Positions 1 to 8,711 of a stretch of 64,000 nucleotides of DNA are shown here, in pieces. The stretch is from Pinisolibacter aquiterrae. Its GTDB lineage: Bacteria; Pseudomonadota; Alphaproteobacteria; Rhizobiales; Ancalomicrobiaceae. A program made the translations under genes and the position numbers. The notes under the pieces were generated by a model. That model saw nothing but the letters and a program-made list of their open reading frames with translations. It made no database searches and was not told where the DNA came from. The stretch is taken from assembly GCF_019160155.1 (NCBI RefSeq), contig NZ_JAFNIH010000023.1, positions 124,001 through 188,000 of the forward strand. Reading direction: 5' to 3'. Each line of letters starts with the position of its first letter. Within the stretch, counting starts at the first letter, position 1.

Positions 1-252
1 TCGAGCAATAGCATCGCCGCCGCGCGCCGCCCACCCCCCGCCGAAGCGGCCCCCGCACCGCCCCGCCGCCGCCAGCCGCGACGAAACGTCGTCGCAGCCA
101 TGTCTCATTCGTTCGTTTCAATCGATCAGATCGGACTGGAATCGCGGGCCGCCTTCTGACATGGTGCCGCACTGCAAAACGACCCCCGGTCGGGGTCGTG
201 ACGGAGACCACCGATGACCGAAGCTTCTCGCGGTTCGACGTCTGGAGAAATC

Positions 253-1113
253 ATGACCGAGACGGTTCGTCGCCCCGCCATCGTGCGCACCATCGCCGAC
301 CTGCGCGCGCGGGTCGCCCGCTGGCGCGCGGCCGGTGAGACGGTCGCGCTGGTGCCGACCATGGGGGCGCTGCACGACGGCCACCTGTCGCTGGTCGCGG
401 ACGGTTTCCGTCGCGCCGATCACGTGGTGGTGTCGATCTTCGTCAATCCGACCCAGTTCGCCCCGCACGAGGATTTCCAGACCTATCCGCGCACCGAGGG
501 GCCGGACGTCGAGAAGCTCGCCGGCCTCGGCACCGATCTCGTCTTCGCGCCCAGCGCGCTCGAGATGTATCCGCTCGGCAATGCGACGCGGCTCGAGATG
601 GCCGGCCCCGCCGTCGGCCTCGAGAGCGATTTCCGCCCGCATTTCTTCGGCGGCGTCGCCACCGTCGTCGCCAAGCTCCTGATCGCCTGCGGTCCGGATT
701 TCGCGATCTTCGGCGAGAAGGACTACCAGCAGCTCGCGGTCGTCCGTCAGATGGTGAGCGATCTCGCGCTGCCGGTGACCATCGTCGGCGCCACCACGGT
801 GCGCGAGACCGACGGGCTCGCGCTCTCCTCGCGCAACGCCTATCTCTCCGCCGAGGAGCGGGCGATCGCGCCGACGCTCTTCGCCGAGATGAGCCGGGTG
901 GCCGAGGTGGCCCACGCCAAGGGCGACGTGACGGCGGCCTGCGCGGCGGCTGGCGCCGCCCTGCTCGCGGCCGGGTTCCGCCAGATCGACTATGTCGCCG
1001 TGCGCAACGCCGTGACGCTGGCGGCGCCTTCCGGCGAGGCGGGAGAGCCCTTGCGCGTCCTCGTCGCCGCCTGGCTCGGCAAGACCCGCCTGATCGACAA
1101 CATGGCGGCCTGA
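253..1113 (+). CDS. panC: Pantothenate synthetase (pantoate--beta-alanine ligase)
   Basis: This cytoplasmic enzyme joins pantoate to beta-alanine using ATP, the last step of vitamin B5 and hence coenzyme A precursor synthesis. The 286-residue product carries the nucleotidyl-transferase signature PTMGALHDGHLSLV with the HxGH-type motif at residues 41-44, then FGEKDYQQL and the SSRN motif late in the protein. Length and motif spacing match the family (about 280 residues). I chose the ATG at 253, which has GGAG at 244-247. An in-frame ATG at 214 also has GGAG at 203-206 and would add 13 residues not expected in the family. No other pan gene is nearby, so it appears to be a single-gene unit. A short inverted repeat (GACCCC and GGGGTC, 181-197) lies upstream. 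Confidence 0.95.
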   Translation: MTETVRRPAIVRTIADLRARVARWRAAGETVALVPTMGALHDGHLSLVADGFRRADHVVVSIFVNPTQFAPHEDFQTYPRTEGPDVEKLAGLGTDLVFAPSALEMYPLGNATRLEMAGPAVGLESDFRPHFFGGVATVVAKLLIACGPDFAIFGEKDYQQLAVVRQMVSDLALPVTIVGATTVRETDGLALSSRNAYLSAEERAIAPTLFAEMSRVAEVAHAKGDVTAACAAAGAALLAAGFRQIDYVAVRNAVTLAAPSGEAGEPLRVLVAAWLGKTRLIDNMAA

Positions 1114-1167
1114 TCCGCGCTCACGCGCGGTGTGAGACGGCGGGCGGATCGCCCGCCGCATCTCGTT

Positions 1168-1644
1168 TCAGCGGCTGATGCTGCCGCCGATGCGGAAGCC
1201 GGAGAACGGGGCTCCGGAGACGGTGACCGCCGTGTCGCCCTTCTTCCATTTCACGCCGCCCTCGAAGGAGCGGCGCCATTGATCCTCGCCGTCCTTCGGC
1301 GCGGCGGCGCTCGGCAGCGTGCCCTTGGGGCGCAGCGGCCCCTCGAGGACGACGGGCGCCTCGGCGCTTCCCGGCGCCGGCGGCGCGGTCTCCGCCGTCC
1401 CCTCCCCCACCGAGGCTTCCGCGCCCTCGCCCGCCGACGGCGGCGCGGCCGCGGCGCCATCGGGCGCGAGCGCCTCGTCGTCGGCGACGGCCGGGGCGCC
1501 CTCGTCGGCGCCGGGTGGGGTCAGGCTCGACCACGGATCGTCCTGCGGCGCGGCCGTGTCCGAACCGGCGACCGCCGGACCGGCGGCGAGGGTGAGGGCC
1601 AGCGCGACGACGGGAAGGAGCGGGATGCGGATTTCCGTGAGCAA
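1168..1644 (-). CDS. Small secreted protein of unknown function, related to its upstream neighbour
   Basis: I do not recognise a characterised family. The 158-residue product starts with a hydrophobic export signal (roughly residues 8-22, ending in an AVAG-type site), followed by a long acidic, alanine- and proline-rich stretch. It ends in a compact C-terminal segment of about 50 residues (WKKGDTAVTVSG...GFRIGGSIS). That segment resembles the C-terminus of the product encoded immediately upstream (1701-2003), which suggests duplication. The start is a TTG at 1644-1642, chosen because AGGAG lies 8 bases upstream (plus-strand 1653-1657) and because it places the signal peptide at the N-terminus. 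The two genes are 56 bases apart on the same strand and are probably co-transcribed. The likely location is the periplasm or outer envelope; the function is unknown. Confidence 0.6.
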   Translation of the reverse strand: MLTEIRIPLLPVVALALTLAAGPAVAGSDTAAPQDDPWSSLTPPGADEGAPAVADDEALAPDGAAAAPPSAGEGAEASVGEGTAETAPPAPGSAEAPVVLEGPLRPKGTLPSAAAPKDGEDQWRRSFEGGVKWKKGDTAVTVSGAPFSGFRIGGSISR

Positions 1645-1700
1645 CGGCGGTTCTCCTGATGGGACCGGGGTGATCGCCAGGCGGGGCGCGATCCGCGCGT

Positions 1701-2003
1701 TCAGCGGCCGGGCGTGACGCGCGCGTTGCCGGTGGTCACGTCGAAGCCGACCGAGCCGGACACCGAGAGCGAGGTGCCGCCGTCGCTCCAGACGCGCTTG
1801 CCGTCGGGCGTCGTGGTCCATCCCTTTTTGGCGGCGTCGGGTTTGCGGGCCGGCGCGCGGGCGCAGCCGCCGGGGCCGGCGAAGGCCGAATCGACCGCGC
1901 CCGAGCCGGTCCCGGGGCGACAGGGCTCTGCCGCCACGGCGGCGGAGGCCGTTCCGACCGTGACCAGCAGTGCGACCGCCGCGATCCTGGTTCCCATGCG
2001 CAT
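1701..2003 (-). CDS. Small secreted protein of unknown function (paralogue of 1168-1644)
   Basis: The 100-residue product has a signal peptide (about residues 1-24, ending AAVAA) and a mature part of about 75 residues with a pair of cysteines. It ends in a conserved-looking tail, KKGWTTTPDGKRVWSDG followed by TSLSVSGSVGFDV. The pattern W-x-x-G-x-T followed by SVSG and a glycine-rich end recurs in the neighbouring downstream product. The ATG at 2003 has GGGAG 7 bases upstream, and a second ATG at 1997 is possible. I know no named domain for this pattern. Export to the periplasm is inferred from the signal peptide alone. Confidence 0.65.
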   Translation of the reverse strand: MRMGTRIAAVALLVTVGTASAAVAAEPCRPGTGSGAVDSAFAGPGGCARAPARKPDAAKKGWTTTPDGKRVWSDGGTSLSVSGSVGFDVTTGNARVTPGR

Positions 2004-2065
2004 GACCCGTCTCCCGAGTGAACCGCCGCATCGATGCCAGGGGATCGTGGCTTCCTTCGGGCGGA

Positions 2066-2497
2066 TCACAACAGACCGAGGCCGGCCAGTTCGCGCAGGA
2101 ACTCGACCGGCAGGTCGCGCGTGCCCTCGCCGAGGAGATCGCGCGGGGCGACCGCCGGATCGAGATAGCGCCAGCCCTGAAACGGGCGGTAGGGCCGCGC
2201 CTCGACTTCCACCAGATCGCCGGACAGCACGATGTCGCAATGGCCGACGCCGGCCTCGTCCTTGACGGCGCGCAGATCGAGGATGGTCTCGCGGACGCGG
2301 ATCTGACCCTTGATCACCCAATAGAGCGAGCCACCGGCGAGGATCTCCTCGACCCGTTTCGGCATCATGCGGGTGCGATGGACGTGTTCGGGCACGAGAC
2401 CGCGCCGCTTCTTCTCGGCCAGCGTCGCCGCGACCCAATGGGCGAGGTCCTCGATGCCGTCGCAACCGACGCAGAGTTTGATCAGATGGAGCGCCAT
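2066..2497 (-). CDS. DUF1489 family protein
   Basis: The 143-residue product matches the pattern of DUF1489, a small cytoplasmic family largely confined to alphaproteobacteria. Visible features are the N-terminal HLIKLCVGCDGIEDL segment with two cysteines, a central RTRMMPKR block, and GSLYWVIKGQIRVRETILDL. The C-terminal RPYRPFQGWRYL segment is also typical. The role of the family is not known. The gene stands between the glutathione transferase and the pair of small secreted proteins on the same strand, with only about 60 bases to the next start, so it may share their transcript. There are no membrane segments or signal peptide. Confidence 0.85.
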   Translation of the reverse strand: MALHLIKLCVGCDGIEDLAHWVAATLAEKKRRGLVPEHVHRTRMMPKRVEEILAGGSLYWVIKGQIRVRETILDLRAVKDEAGVGHCDIVLSGDLVEVEARPYRPFQGWRYLDPAVAPRDLLGEGTRDLPVEFLRELAGLGLL

Positions 2498-2514
2498 GGC
2501 CGTCCGTGGGTGCC

Positions 2515-2541
2515 GGGAGGGCGAGACTAACCCGCCCTCCC
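2515..2541 (-). terminator. Hairpin between the glutathione transferase and DUF1489 genes
   Basis: A perfect 9-bp inverted repeat (GGGAGGGCG and CGCCCTCCC, loop 2524-2532) lies just after the glutathione transferase stop. It is not followed by a clear U-run, so termination or attenuation is inferred from position only. Confidence 0.4.
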
Positions 2542-2584
2542 CGAGGCCGCCACTCTCGCGGCGGCGCGATCCACCGCTTCTCGC

Positions 2585-3247
2585 TCAGCCCTCGATCTCG
2601 TCCTGGGCGACGATCGCGGTCTCGGCATCGGCGCCGGCCTTCCAGGCGCGATAGGCCGGCAGGGCGAGAAGCGCGTCGATCCAGGCGCGGGTCGTCGCCG
2701 TCACCGGCCAACCGTAGCCGTCGAGGCGCAGCGCCACCGGGGCATACATGGCGTCGGCGGCGGAGAATTCGCCGTAGAGGAAGGGGCCGGCGGCGCCGAA
2801 ACGGGCCCGCGCCTCGGCGATCAGCGCCTCGATCCGGGCGACGTCGGCGGCCGCCGCCTCTCCGCCCCAGTTCCTCCAGGGGAAGGAGCGGCGCAGGTTC
2901 ATCGGGCAGGCCGAGCGCAGCGCCTGGAAACCGGCGTGCATCTCGTTGGAGACGGCGCGGGCATGGGCACGGGCGACCGGATCCCTCGGCCAGATCGGCA
3001 CCTCGGGATGCTTCTCCGCCAGGGTCTCGATGATCGCCAGCGTCTCCCAGACGCGGATCTCGCCGTCGATCAGGCAGGGCACCCGCCCCGACGGCGACCA
3101 TTTCAGAATGTCGGCCTTGAAATCGGGCGCGGCGAGATCGATCGTGATCTCCTCGAAGGGAAGACCGAACCGGGTGGCGACCAGCCACGGGCGCAGCGAC
3201 CAGGACGAATAGCGCTTGTTGGCGATCACCAGTTTCGGTGTGGACAT
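2585..3247 (-). CDS. Glutathione S-transferase family protein
   Basis: The 220-residue product has the two-domain layout of cytosolic glutathione transferases. The N-terminal thioredoxin-like domain (about residues 1-80) contains YSSWSLRPWL, in which the serines occupy the place of the glutathione-activating residue. Further along this domain are the cis-proline segment SGRVPCL and the glutathione-binding ETLAI. A helical C-terminal domain follows. Such proteins conjugate or reduce electrophiles with glutathione in the cytoplasm; the substrate cannot be told from sequence. The ATG at 3247 has GGAGA 8 bases upstream; a longer in-frame start at 3307 would add 20 residues unlike the family. It is divergent from the DUF599 gene. 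Confidence 0.9.
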   Translation of the reverse strand: MSTPKLVIANKRYSSWSLRPWLVATRFGLPFEEITIDLAAPDFKADILKWSPSGRVPCLIDGEIRVWETLAIIETLAEKHPEVPIWPRDPVARAHARAVSNEMHAGFQALRSACPMNLRRSFPWRNWGGEAAAADVARIEALIAEARARFGAAGPFLYGEFSAADAMYAPVALRLDGYGWPVTATTRAWIDALLALPAYRAWKAGADAETAIVAQDEIEG

Positions 3248-3423
3248 CGGAAGTCTCTCCTCGTTCGACCGGCGCCACGTTGGCACCCCGGTTCGCCCGA
3301 CGTCCAACCGATTTTCCTGACGGGGGTCTTCAACGCGATTGATCGGCCGGCGACCGCCGCCGATCGGCGCGGACGAGCCCGAGCCCCGTTTTCAAACCGC
3401 GACTTTCGGAGTAGTTCTCGCCG

Positions 3424-4134
3424 ATGACCGACTTCACCTTTCTCGACGTCGGCGCCTGCCTCTGGTTCGTCGCCGCGTGGCTCGGCTTCGGCGTCTTCGT
3501 CGACAAGATGCGCATCGCCGGGCCGTCGCTGACCCAATTGATGGATCGCGAGCGGCGTGCCTGGATGGCGGTTCTGCTCAAGCGCGACAATCGCATCGTC
3601 GATTCGGCGATCATGTCGAGCCTGCAGAACGGCACTGCCTTCTTCGCCTCGGCCTCGATGATCGCGCTGGGCGGCGCCTTCACCCTGCTCAACCAGACCG
3701 ATCGGATGGTGACGATCTTCTCGGATCTGCCGTTCCACGTCGCGACCGGGCGGGGGATGCTCGAGACCAAGATCGTCGGCCTCGTCGCGATCTACGGCTA
3801 CGCCTTCTTCAAGTTCGGTTGGTCCTACCGGCTCTTCAACTATTCGGCGATCCTGATCGGCGCGATCCCGCTCGCCAAGGAGGCGGAGACGACCGAGGCC
3901 TGGGCGGCGGCACGCCGCGCCGCCGAGATGCAGATCGACGCCGGCCACCATTTCCATTGGGGCCTCAGGTCGCTGTTCTTCTCGATCGGCTTCTTCGGCT
4001 GGTTCGTGAACGCCTGGGTGTTCATGATCGCCACGACGGTGGTGGTCGCGGTCCTGTCGCGGCGGCAGTATCTGTCGCGGGCGCGCGCCGCGCTGATCGC
4101 CTCCGGCGTCGAGCCGGATCAGGGGGCGGGGTAG
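3424..4134 (+). CDS. DUF599 family membrane protein
   Basis: The 236-residue product has a hydrophobic N-terminal segment (about residues 8-26), a soluble loop rich in R and M (DRERRAWMAVLLKRDNRIVDS), and three further hydrophobic segments near residues 68-90, 116-135 and 182-212. This layout and the MDRERRAWM...RDNRIVD block fit DUF599, an inner-membrane family of unknown function common in proteobacteria. The gene ends 16 bases inside the 3' end of the convergent YdcF-like gene, so the two transcripts overlap tail to tail. There is no obvious partner nearby. Confidence 0.85.
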   Translation: MTDFTFLDVGACLWFVAAWLGFGVFVDKMRIAGPSLTQLMDRERRAWMAVLLKRDNRIVDSAIMSSLQNGTAFFASASMIALGGAFTLLNQTDRMVTIFSDLPFHVATGRGMLETKIVGLVAIYGYAFFKFGWSYRLFNYSAILIGAIPLAKEAETTEAWAAARRAAEMQIDAGHHFHWGLRSLFFSIGFFGWFVNAWVFMIATTVVVAVLSRRQYLSRARAALIASGVEPDQGAG

Positions 4135-4925
4135 AGCGCCGAGGAGCGGCCGAGGAGCCGATAGGCGAGAAGCCCGCTCCATTCCCGCGCGGCGACGTCG
4201 AAGAGATGGAGCCGGCGGCCGGGCGAGGCGGTCGGCGCGGCCCGGCGCACCGTCTCGCCGAGGCTCGGCGCGGCGACGATGCCGTCCCAGCCGGCGGCAC
4301 GGAAGGCGCCGATCGAACGCGGCATGTGCCAGGAGGGCGTCACCAGGAGCCAGCGCGCGCCGGGGCGCGGCTCGATCATCCGGTGAGAGAAGACGGCGTT
4401 TTCCCAGGTGGTGCGGGCGCGACGCTCGAGGACGAAGCGGCCGGCGTCGATGCCGGCGGCGCCGACGGCGCGGGCCATGGTCGCGGCCTCGGAGAGATCG
4501 ACGCCGTCGGCCTCGATCGAGCCGGTGCCGGAAAAGACGATGGGAATCCCGGGATGACGCCGGGCGAGGCGAATGGTCGTCTCGAGCGCCTCGATGCCCA
4601 TCAGCGCCTTGGCCTGTCCGGTCGCCGGCTCGGTGGCGCCGTCGATCATGCCGCCGATCAGGACGATGCCCTCGGGCGCGGGCGCATCGGCGGCGAGCGG
4701 GGGAAAGCGGGTCTCGAGCGGTTCGGCGATCCAGCGCCAGGCGGGCGTCAACCCGATCACCGCATAGGCGACCACCGCGAGACCGAGCAGCGCGCGGCCG
4801 AGCCCGCGCAAGAGGGCGAGCCGGTCGGGCAGGACCGAGGCGGCGAGGCCGACGACGAGCGCCAGCAGGATGAGCGTCGAGGGGTAGGCGAGAAGGCCGA
4901 GGACCTTGCCGAGGGTGAAGGGCAT
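4119..4925 (-). CDS. YdcF/SanA/ElyC family membrane protein (DUF218 domain)
   Basis: The 268-residue product has two N-terminal membrane segments (about residues 8-32 and 38-62), then a DUF218 domain from about residue 85 to the end. Family landmarks are GIVLIGG, the VFSGTGSIEADG loop, TTWENAVFSHRM (the place of the usual S/T-x-N-T-x-E-N motif) and LLVTPSWHMPRSIGAF. Members such as SanA and ElyC act at the cell envelope and affect barrier function and lipid-carrier metabolism, but their chemistry is not settled. The 3' end overlaps the convergent DUF599 gene by 16 bases. Confidence 0.88.
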   Translation of the reverse strand: MPFTLGKVLGLLAYPSTLILLALVVGLAASVLPDRLALLRGLGRALLGLAVVAYAVIGLTPAWRWIAEPLETRFPPLAADAPAPEGIVLIGGMIDGATEPATGQAKALMGIEALETTIRLARRHPGIPIVFSGTGSIEADGVDLSEAATMARAVGAAGIDAGRFVLERRARTTWENAVFSHRMIEPRPGARWLLVTPSWHMPRSIGAFRAAGWDGIVAAPSLGETVRRAAPTASPGRRLHLFDVAAREWSGLLAYRLLGRSSALYPAP

Positions 4926-4994
4926 CGCCGCTCTCCTTCATGCCCGGGGCGCCGCCCGGGCGGGCCTGGGCCGGGACGTCGCGTCCAGATGCGC

Positions 4995-5018
4995 GAAGGG
5001 CCTCTTTCGAGGCCCTTC
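4995..5018 (-). terminator. Terminator-like hairpin after the ClpP-type gene
   Basis: A perfect 10-bp inverted repeat (GAAGGGCCTC and GAGGCCCTTC with loop TTTC) lies 19 bases beyond the stop of the leftward ClpP-type gene. There is no U-run. The position suggests an end of transcription for that gene. Confidence 0.5.
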
Positions 5019-5036
5019 GTTCGATCGTCCGGTCGC

Positions 5037-5660
5037 TCAGGCGACGTCGGTGGTGGCGTTCACGATCTTGCCGACGAGGCCGTAGACGATCGCCTCGTCC
5101 GGGCCCATCCAGTAGTCGCGGTCGGTGTCCTTCTCGACTCGGGCCAGCGGTTGGCCGGTGGCGACGGCGAACATCTGATTGAGGCGGTCGCGCATCTTGA
5201 TGATCTCGCGCGCCTGGATCTCGATGTCGGTGGCCGGGCCGCCGGCGCCGCCGGACGGCTGGTGCAGCAGGAAGCGGGTGTTGGGCAGGCAGAAGCGCCG
5301 CTCGACCGGAACCGAGATGTAGATCAGCGCGCCGGCCGAGGCGACCCAGCCGACACCGATCATGTTCACCGGGGCGGGCACGAAACGGATCATGTCGTGG
5401 ATCATGTCACCCGATTCGACGTGGCCGCCGGGCGAGCAGACGATCACGTTGATCGGGTCCTTCGACACGTGCGACAGCGCCAGCAGACGCGCGGTGACGT
5501 CGCGGGCGAGTTCCTGGGTGATGGTGCCGGTGATCAGGACCGTGCGGGCGTCGAAGAGGTGCTTGTCGACCGGGACCGACTGCGGCGTCTTGGTCTTCTC
5601 CTCCTCCTCTTCCTCTTCGTCGAGGCGGGTGTACCAGTAGGTCTTGGGGGTCTTGATCAT
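5037..5660 (-). CDS. ClpP-family serine peptidase, non-canonical paralogue
   Basis: The 207-residue product has the ClpP fold with a complete predicted catalytic triad: Ser108 in GWVASAGA, His133 in [10 protein letters not shown] and Asp182 in the TDRDYW segment. The spacings (25 and 49 residues) equal those of Escherichia coli ClpP. It differs from housekeeping ClpP: the residue after the nucleophile is alanine rather than methionine, and the N-terminus, which in ClpP forms the axial loops that contact ClpA/ClpX, carries a run of seven glutamates (residues 15-21). ClpP normally degrades unfolded or tagged proteins with an AAA+ partner, but no clpA, clpX or tig lies nearby. It is probably an accessory ClpP. 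The ATG at 5660 lacks a strong ribosome-binding site. It is divergent from the membrane protein at 5841. Confidence 0.87.
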   Translation of the reverse strand: MIKTPKTYWYTRLDEEEEEEEKTKTPQSVPVDKHLFDARTVLITGTITQELARDVTARLLALSHVSKDPINVIVCSPGGHVESGDMIHDMIRFVPAPVNMIGVGWVASAGALIYISVPVERRFCLPNTRFLLHQPSGGAGGPATDIEIQAREIIKMRDRLNQMFAVATGQPLARVEKDTDRDYWMGPDEAIVYGLVGKIVNATTDVA

Positions 5661-5840
5661 GGCGGGTCCGAACGAGAACGAGGGACATGGGTTGTTCCAA
5701 GATGTAGTGCCCCGGCGCCGACCTGTCGAGGCCGCATCGGCCGGCGCCGGCGCCTTGGTGAACGCTCCGCCCGTCGCCACCGTGGCCGGAGGCGGCGGAT
5801 CGTGCTGAAATGAGACCGTCGAGGCGCGGGAGGGGCGGAT

Positions 5841-6800
5841 ATGGGTGACTTCTCGATGGTGCGGGCGATCGAGCTGGTTCTGCGCACCTGGCCCTTCACG
5901 GTGTTGCGGCTGATCGTCTACGGGGCGATCACGGCCGGGCTGATCGTCGCGGTCTCGGTCGGCGCCGGGCTCGGCTGGGGCATCGGCCACGTCGGCGGCG
6001 CCGATTTTCGTCAGACCGCCACCCTCTGGGGCGGGGTGATCGGCTTCGGCCTCACCTTCGCCGCGCTGTGGTCGTTCCGCGAATATCTCCTCTATCTCCT
6101 CACCGCCGGTCACGTCGCGGCGATGACGCTCGCCGCCGAGGCGCGCGATCTGCCGGGCGGGCGGGCGCAGATCGCCTTCGCGCTGGCGGAGGTGAAGGCG
6201 CGATTCGGCGAGATCCATCTCCTCTTCGTGCTCGATCAGGCGGTGAAGGGGGCGGTCGGCGCGGTGACCGGCCTCCTCGACGGGATCGGCCGGATGACCG
6301 GGCTCGTCGGCCTGCAAGGACCGATGCGGCTCGTCGGCGCGGTGCTGCGGCTCTCCACCACCTTCCTCGACGAGTTGGTCCTCGCCCGCGAAATCCGCCT
6401 GCGCTCGCAGGACCCGTGGACGACGGCGCGGGAGGGGGTGGTGCTCTATGCGCAGAACGCGCCGATGGTGCTGAAGAACGCGGTGTGGCTCACCGCGCTG
6501 CGCTGGATCGGCGCCGGGATCGTGTTCGTGCTCGCGGCCGCGCCGGCGGCGGCGGCGGTGTGGATCGTGCCGGGGCCGACCACCGGCTGGGCGCTGATGG
6601 TGTCGCTGGCGCTGGCGATCGGACTGCAACGGGCGCTGATCGATCCGTTCTGCATCGCCTGCCTGATGCAGGTGTGGGAGCGGCGGATCGAGGGACAGAC
6701 GCCGGATCCGGTCTGGGACGCCCGCCTCGCCGAGGTCTCGCGGCCCTTCCGCGAGCTGATCGAACGGGCGCGGTCGGCGTTCACCTCGAAGACCACGTGA
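5841..6800 (+). CDS. Predicted multi-pass membrane protein of unknown function
   Basis: I do not recognise this family. The 319-residue product has four clear hydrophobic stretches, at about residues 23-48, 60-86, 210-243 and 248-268. Between them is a central region of about 120 residues ([30 protein letters not shown]...) that looks amphipathic and may lie along the membrane. The C-terminal 50 residues are charged and probably cytoplasmic. There is no signal peptide. A purine-rich GGGAGGGG sequence precedes the ATG. The gene is divergent from the ClpP-type gene (about 180 bases between starts), and its stop is 20 bases from the convergent secreted-protein gene. The neighbours do not indicate a role. 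Confidence 0.7.
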   Translation: MGDFSMVRAIELVLRTWPFTVLRLIVYGAITAGLIVAVSVGAGLGWGIGHVGGADFRQTATLWGGVIGFGLTFAALWSFREYLLYLLTAGHVAAMTLAAEARDLPGGRAQIAFALAEVKARFGEIHLLFVLDQAVKGAVGAVTGLLDGIGRMTGLVGLQGPMRLVGAVLRLSTTFLDELVLAREIRLRSQDPWTTAREGVVLYAQNAPMVLKNAVWLTALRWIGAGIVFVLAAAPAAAAVWIVPGPTTGWALMVSLALAIGLQRALIDPFCIACLMQVWERRIEGQTPDPVWDARLAEVSRPFRELIERARSAFTSKTT

Positions 6801-6820
6801 CGCGCCGCCCCGTCGCGGCT

Positions 6821-7357
6821 TCACCGGCCGAAGCAGATCTTCTCGAAAGTGGCGAGCGGCGTCGCGATCCCCTTCAGCGGCGGGCGGTCGGCCAGCGGGA
6901 TCTCGCGTGGCGGGCCGTCGCCCACGGTGACGACCAGCGGACCCGAGGCCTTCAGCACCGGCAGCAGGCGGCCGGCGAGTGCGTTGCGGGCGGGGCCCTC
7001 GATGTCGTCGTCATGGGAGAACGAGGGCGCATTCGACATGGGATCGGGCGAGATCGAGCCCGTCACCGCGAAGGTCGCGCCACCGGCGCCGAGCGTCAGG
7101 CGGACGCCGTCGGCGGACCCGTTCAACCCGGGCAGGCCGATCGCATAGAGCCCGAAACTCTCGGCGTCGCGCAGGCAGGCGATGGTGAGGAGGCGCGGCC
7201 CGCCGGCGCGGTCGGTCGCGACCAGGAAGGCGCGTTTGCGCGGATCGGTGCGGACCGACCAGCCGGCAGGGTCGCCGTCGTCGGCGACGGCAGCCGGGGC
7301 CGGCAGGGTCGCGGCGAGAAGGAGCAGCAGGGCGATGCGGTGGCGACGAGGGACCAT
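6821..7357 (-). CDS. Secreted protein of unknown function
   Basis: The 178-residue product begins with a signal peptide (MVPRRHR then a leucine/alanine stretch, cleavage expected near residue 25). The mature part is predicted to be beta-rich with two cysteines (TIACLRD and EKICFGR). I recognise no named domain; short alphaproteobacterial periplasmic proteins with this layout are usually listed as hypothetical. The ATG at 7357 has GGAG about 6 bases upstream. The gene is 125 bases downstream of ivd on the same strand, so co-transcription is possible but unproven. Confidence 0.65.
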   Translation of the reverse strand: MVPRRHRIALLLLLAATLPAPAAVADDGDPAGWSVRTDPRKRAFLVATDRAGGPRLLTIACLRDAESFGLYAIGLPGLNGSADGVRLTLGAGGATFAVTGSISPDPMSNAPSFSHDDDIEGPARNALAGRLLPVLKASGPLVVTVGDGPPREIPLADRPPLKGIATPLATFEKICFGR

Positions 7358-7482
7358 GACACTCTCCACGATCACGGGAGACCGGGCGGAGGACAGCCTC
7401 CGTCCGTCCCCCGATTTCACCACGATCGCGCGCCGAAGGCGATGATCTTCCGGCCGGCGAACGTCACGGCGCCGCGAACGGC

Positions 7483-8655
7483 TCAGGCGGTGCGTTCGAA
7501 GATCTGGCGGCCGATCAGCATGCGGCGGATCTCGCTGGTGCCGGCGCCGATCTCGTAGAGCTTGGCGTCGCGCAGGAGGCGGCCGGTCGGGCTCTCGTTG
7601 ACGTAGCCCATGCCGCCGAGGAGCTGGATCGCGTCGAGCGCCGCCTTGGTGGCGCGTTCGGCGGCGAAGAGGATGGCGCCGGCGGAATCCTCGCGCGTCG
7701 TCAGGCCGCGATCGCAGGCCTTGGCGACCGCGTAGACATAAGCGCGGGCCGCGTTGAGTTCGACATACATGTCCGCGACCTTGGCCTGGACCAATTGGAA
7801 GGTGCCGATCGGCTGGCCGAACTGCTTGCGCTCGTGGACGTAGGGGATGACCACGTCGAGGGCGGCCTGGGCGAGGCCGAGCGGGCCGGCGGCGAGCACG
7901 GCGCGCTCGTAGTCGAGGCCGGACATCAACACGGCGACGCCCTTGTTCACGACGCCGACGACGTTCTCCTCGGGCACCTCGCAGTCGGTGAAGACCAGTT
8001 CGCCGGTCTCCGAGCCGCGCATGCCGAGCTTGTCGAGCTTCTGGGCGACCGAGAAGCCGGGGAAGGACTTCTCCACCAGGAAGGCGGTGATGCCCTTGGG
8101 GCCCGCGCTCGGGTCGGTCTTGGCGTAGACGATCAGCGTATCGGCGGAGGGGCCGTTGGTGATCCAGAGCTTGGTGCCGTTGAGGACGTATCGATCGCCC
8201 TTCTTCTCGGCCTTGAGCTTCATCGAGACGACGTCGGAGCCGGCGCCGGGCTCGGACATGGCGAGCGCGCCGAGGTGCTCGCCGGAGATGAGCTTGCCGA
8301 GATAGCGGGTCTTCTGCGCAGCGGTGCCCCAGCGGCGGAGCTGGTTGACGCAGAGGTTCGAGTGGGCGCCGTAGGAGAGGCCGATCGAGCCGGAGGCGCG
8401 GGAGACCTCCTCGAGCGCAATGCAATGCTCGAGATAGCCGAGGCCGGAACCGCCCCACTCCTCCTCGACGGTGATGCCGTGGAGGCCGAGCGCCCCCATC
8501 TCGGGCCACAGCTCGCGCGGGAACCAGTCCTCGCGATCGATCCGGTCGGCGATCGGCGCGATACGATCGGAGGCGAAGTTGCGGACGGTGTCGCGCAGCA
8601 TCTCGGCGGTCTCGCCGAGGCCGAAGTCGAAGACGGGACCGCTGTTCGGAATCAT
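7483..8655 (-). CDS. ivd: Isovaleryl-CoA dehydrogenase
   Basis: This FAD-dependent acyl-CoA dehydrogenase oxidises isovaleryl-CoA to 3-methylcrotonyl-CoA in leucine breakdown and passes electrons to electron-transfer flavoprotein. The 390-residue product shows the ACAD signatures [12 protein letters not shown] (about 131-141) and LWITNG (163-168). The catalytic glutamate is Glu250 in LDYERAV; this internal position is diagnostic of isovaleryl-CoA dehydrogenase. The C-terminal motif [16 protein letters not shown] is also present. Length and start match the family. Downstream leucine genes (methylcrotonyl-CoA carboxylase, liu genes) are not in the window, so the gene stands alone here. A palindrome at 8712-8725 may be its operator. 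Confidence 0.93.
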   Translation of the reverse strand: MIPNSGPVFDFGLGETAEMLRDTVRNFASDRIAPIADRIDREDWFPRELWPEMGALGLHGITVEEEWGGSGLGYLEHCIALEEVSRASGSIGLSYGAHSNLCVNQLRRWGTAAQKTRYLGKLISGEHLGALAMSEPGAGSDVVSMKLKAEKKGDRYVLNGTKLWITNGPSADTLIVYAKTDPSAGPKGITAFLVEKSFPGFSVAQKLDKLGMRGSETGELVFTDCEVPEENVVGVVNKGVAVLMSGLDYERAVLAAGPLGLAQAALDVVIPYVHERKQFGQPIGTFQLVQAKVADMYVELNAARAYVYAVAKACDRGLTTREDSAGAILFAAERATKAALDAIQLLGGMGYVNESPTGRLLRDAKLYEIGAGTSEIRRMLIGRQIFERTA

Positions 8656-8711
8656 GGACGTGTCTCCCCGGAGCCGGACCCTCTGACGGGGTCTCGGGTT
8701 CGACGCACATT

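Noticed and set aside
1-103. Possible 5' end of a leftward gene (ATG at 103 on the minus strand, open to the window edge)
   Set aside because: The 34 visible codons are Arg/Gly/Ala-rich with no recognisable motif, and there is no good ribosome-binding site. It cannot be told from chance.
181-197. GACCCC/GGGGTC hairpin upstream of panC as a terminator
   Set aside because: The stem is only six base pairs, there is no leftward gene ending there, and on the plus strand no U-run follows.
5571-5640. Glutamate run in the ClpP paralogue as a sequencing or frameshift artefact
   Set aside because: The frame is intact on both sides, and the downstream catalytic domain is in phase with a full triad. 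The repeat is simply a run of glutamate codons.
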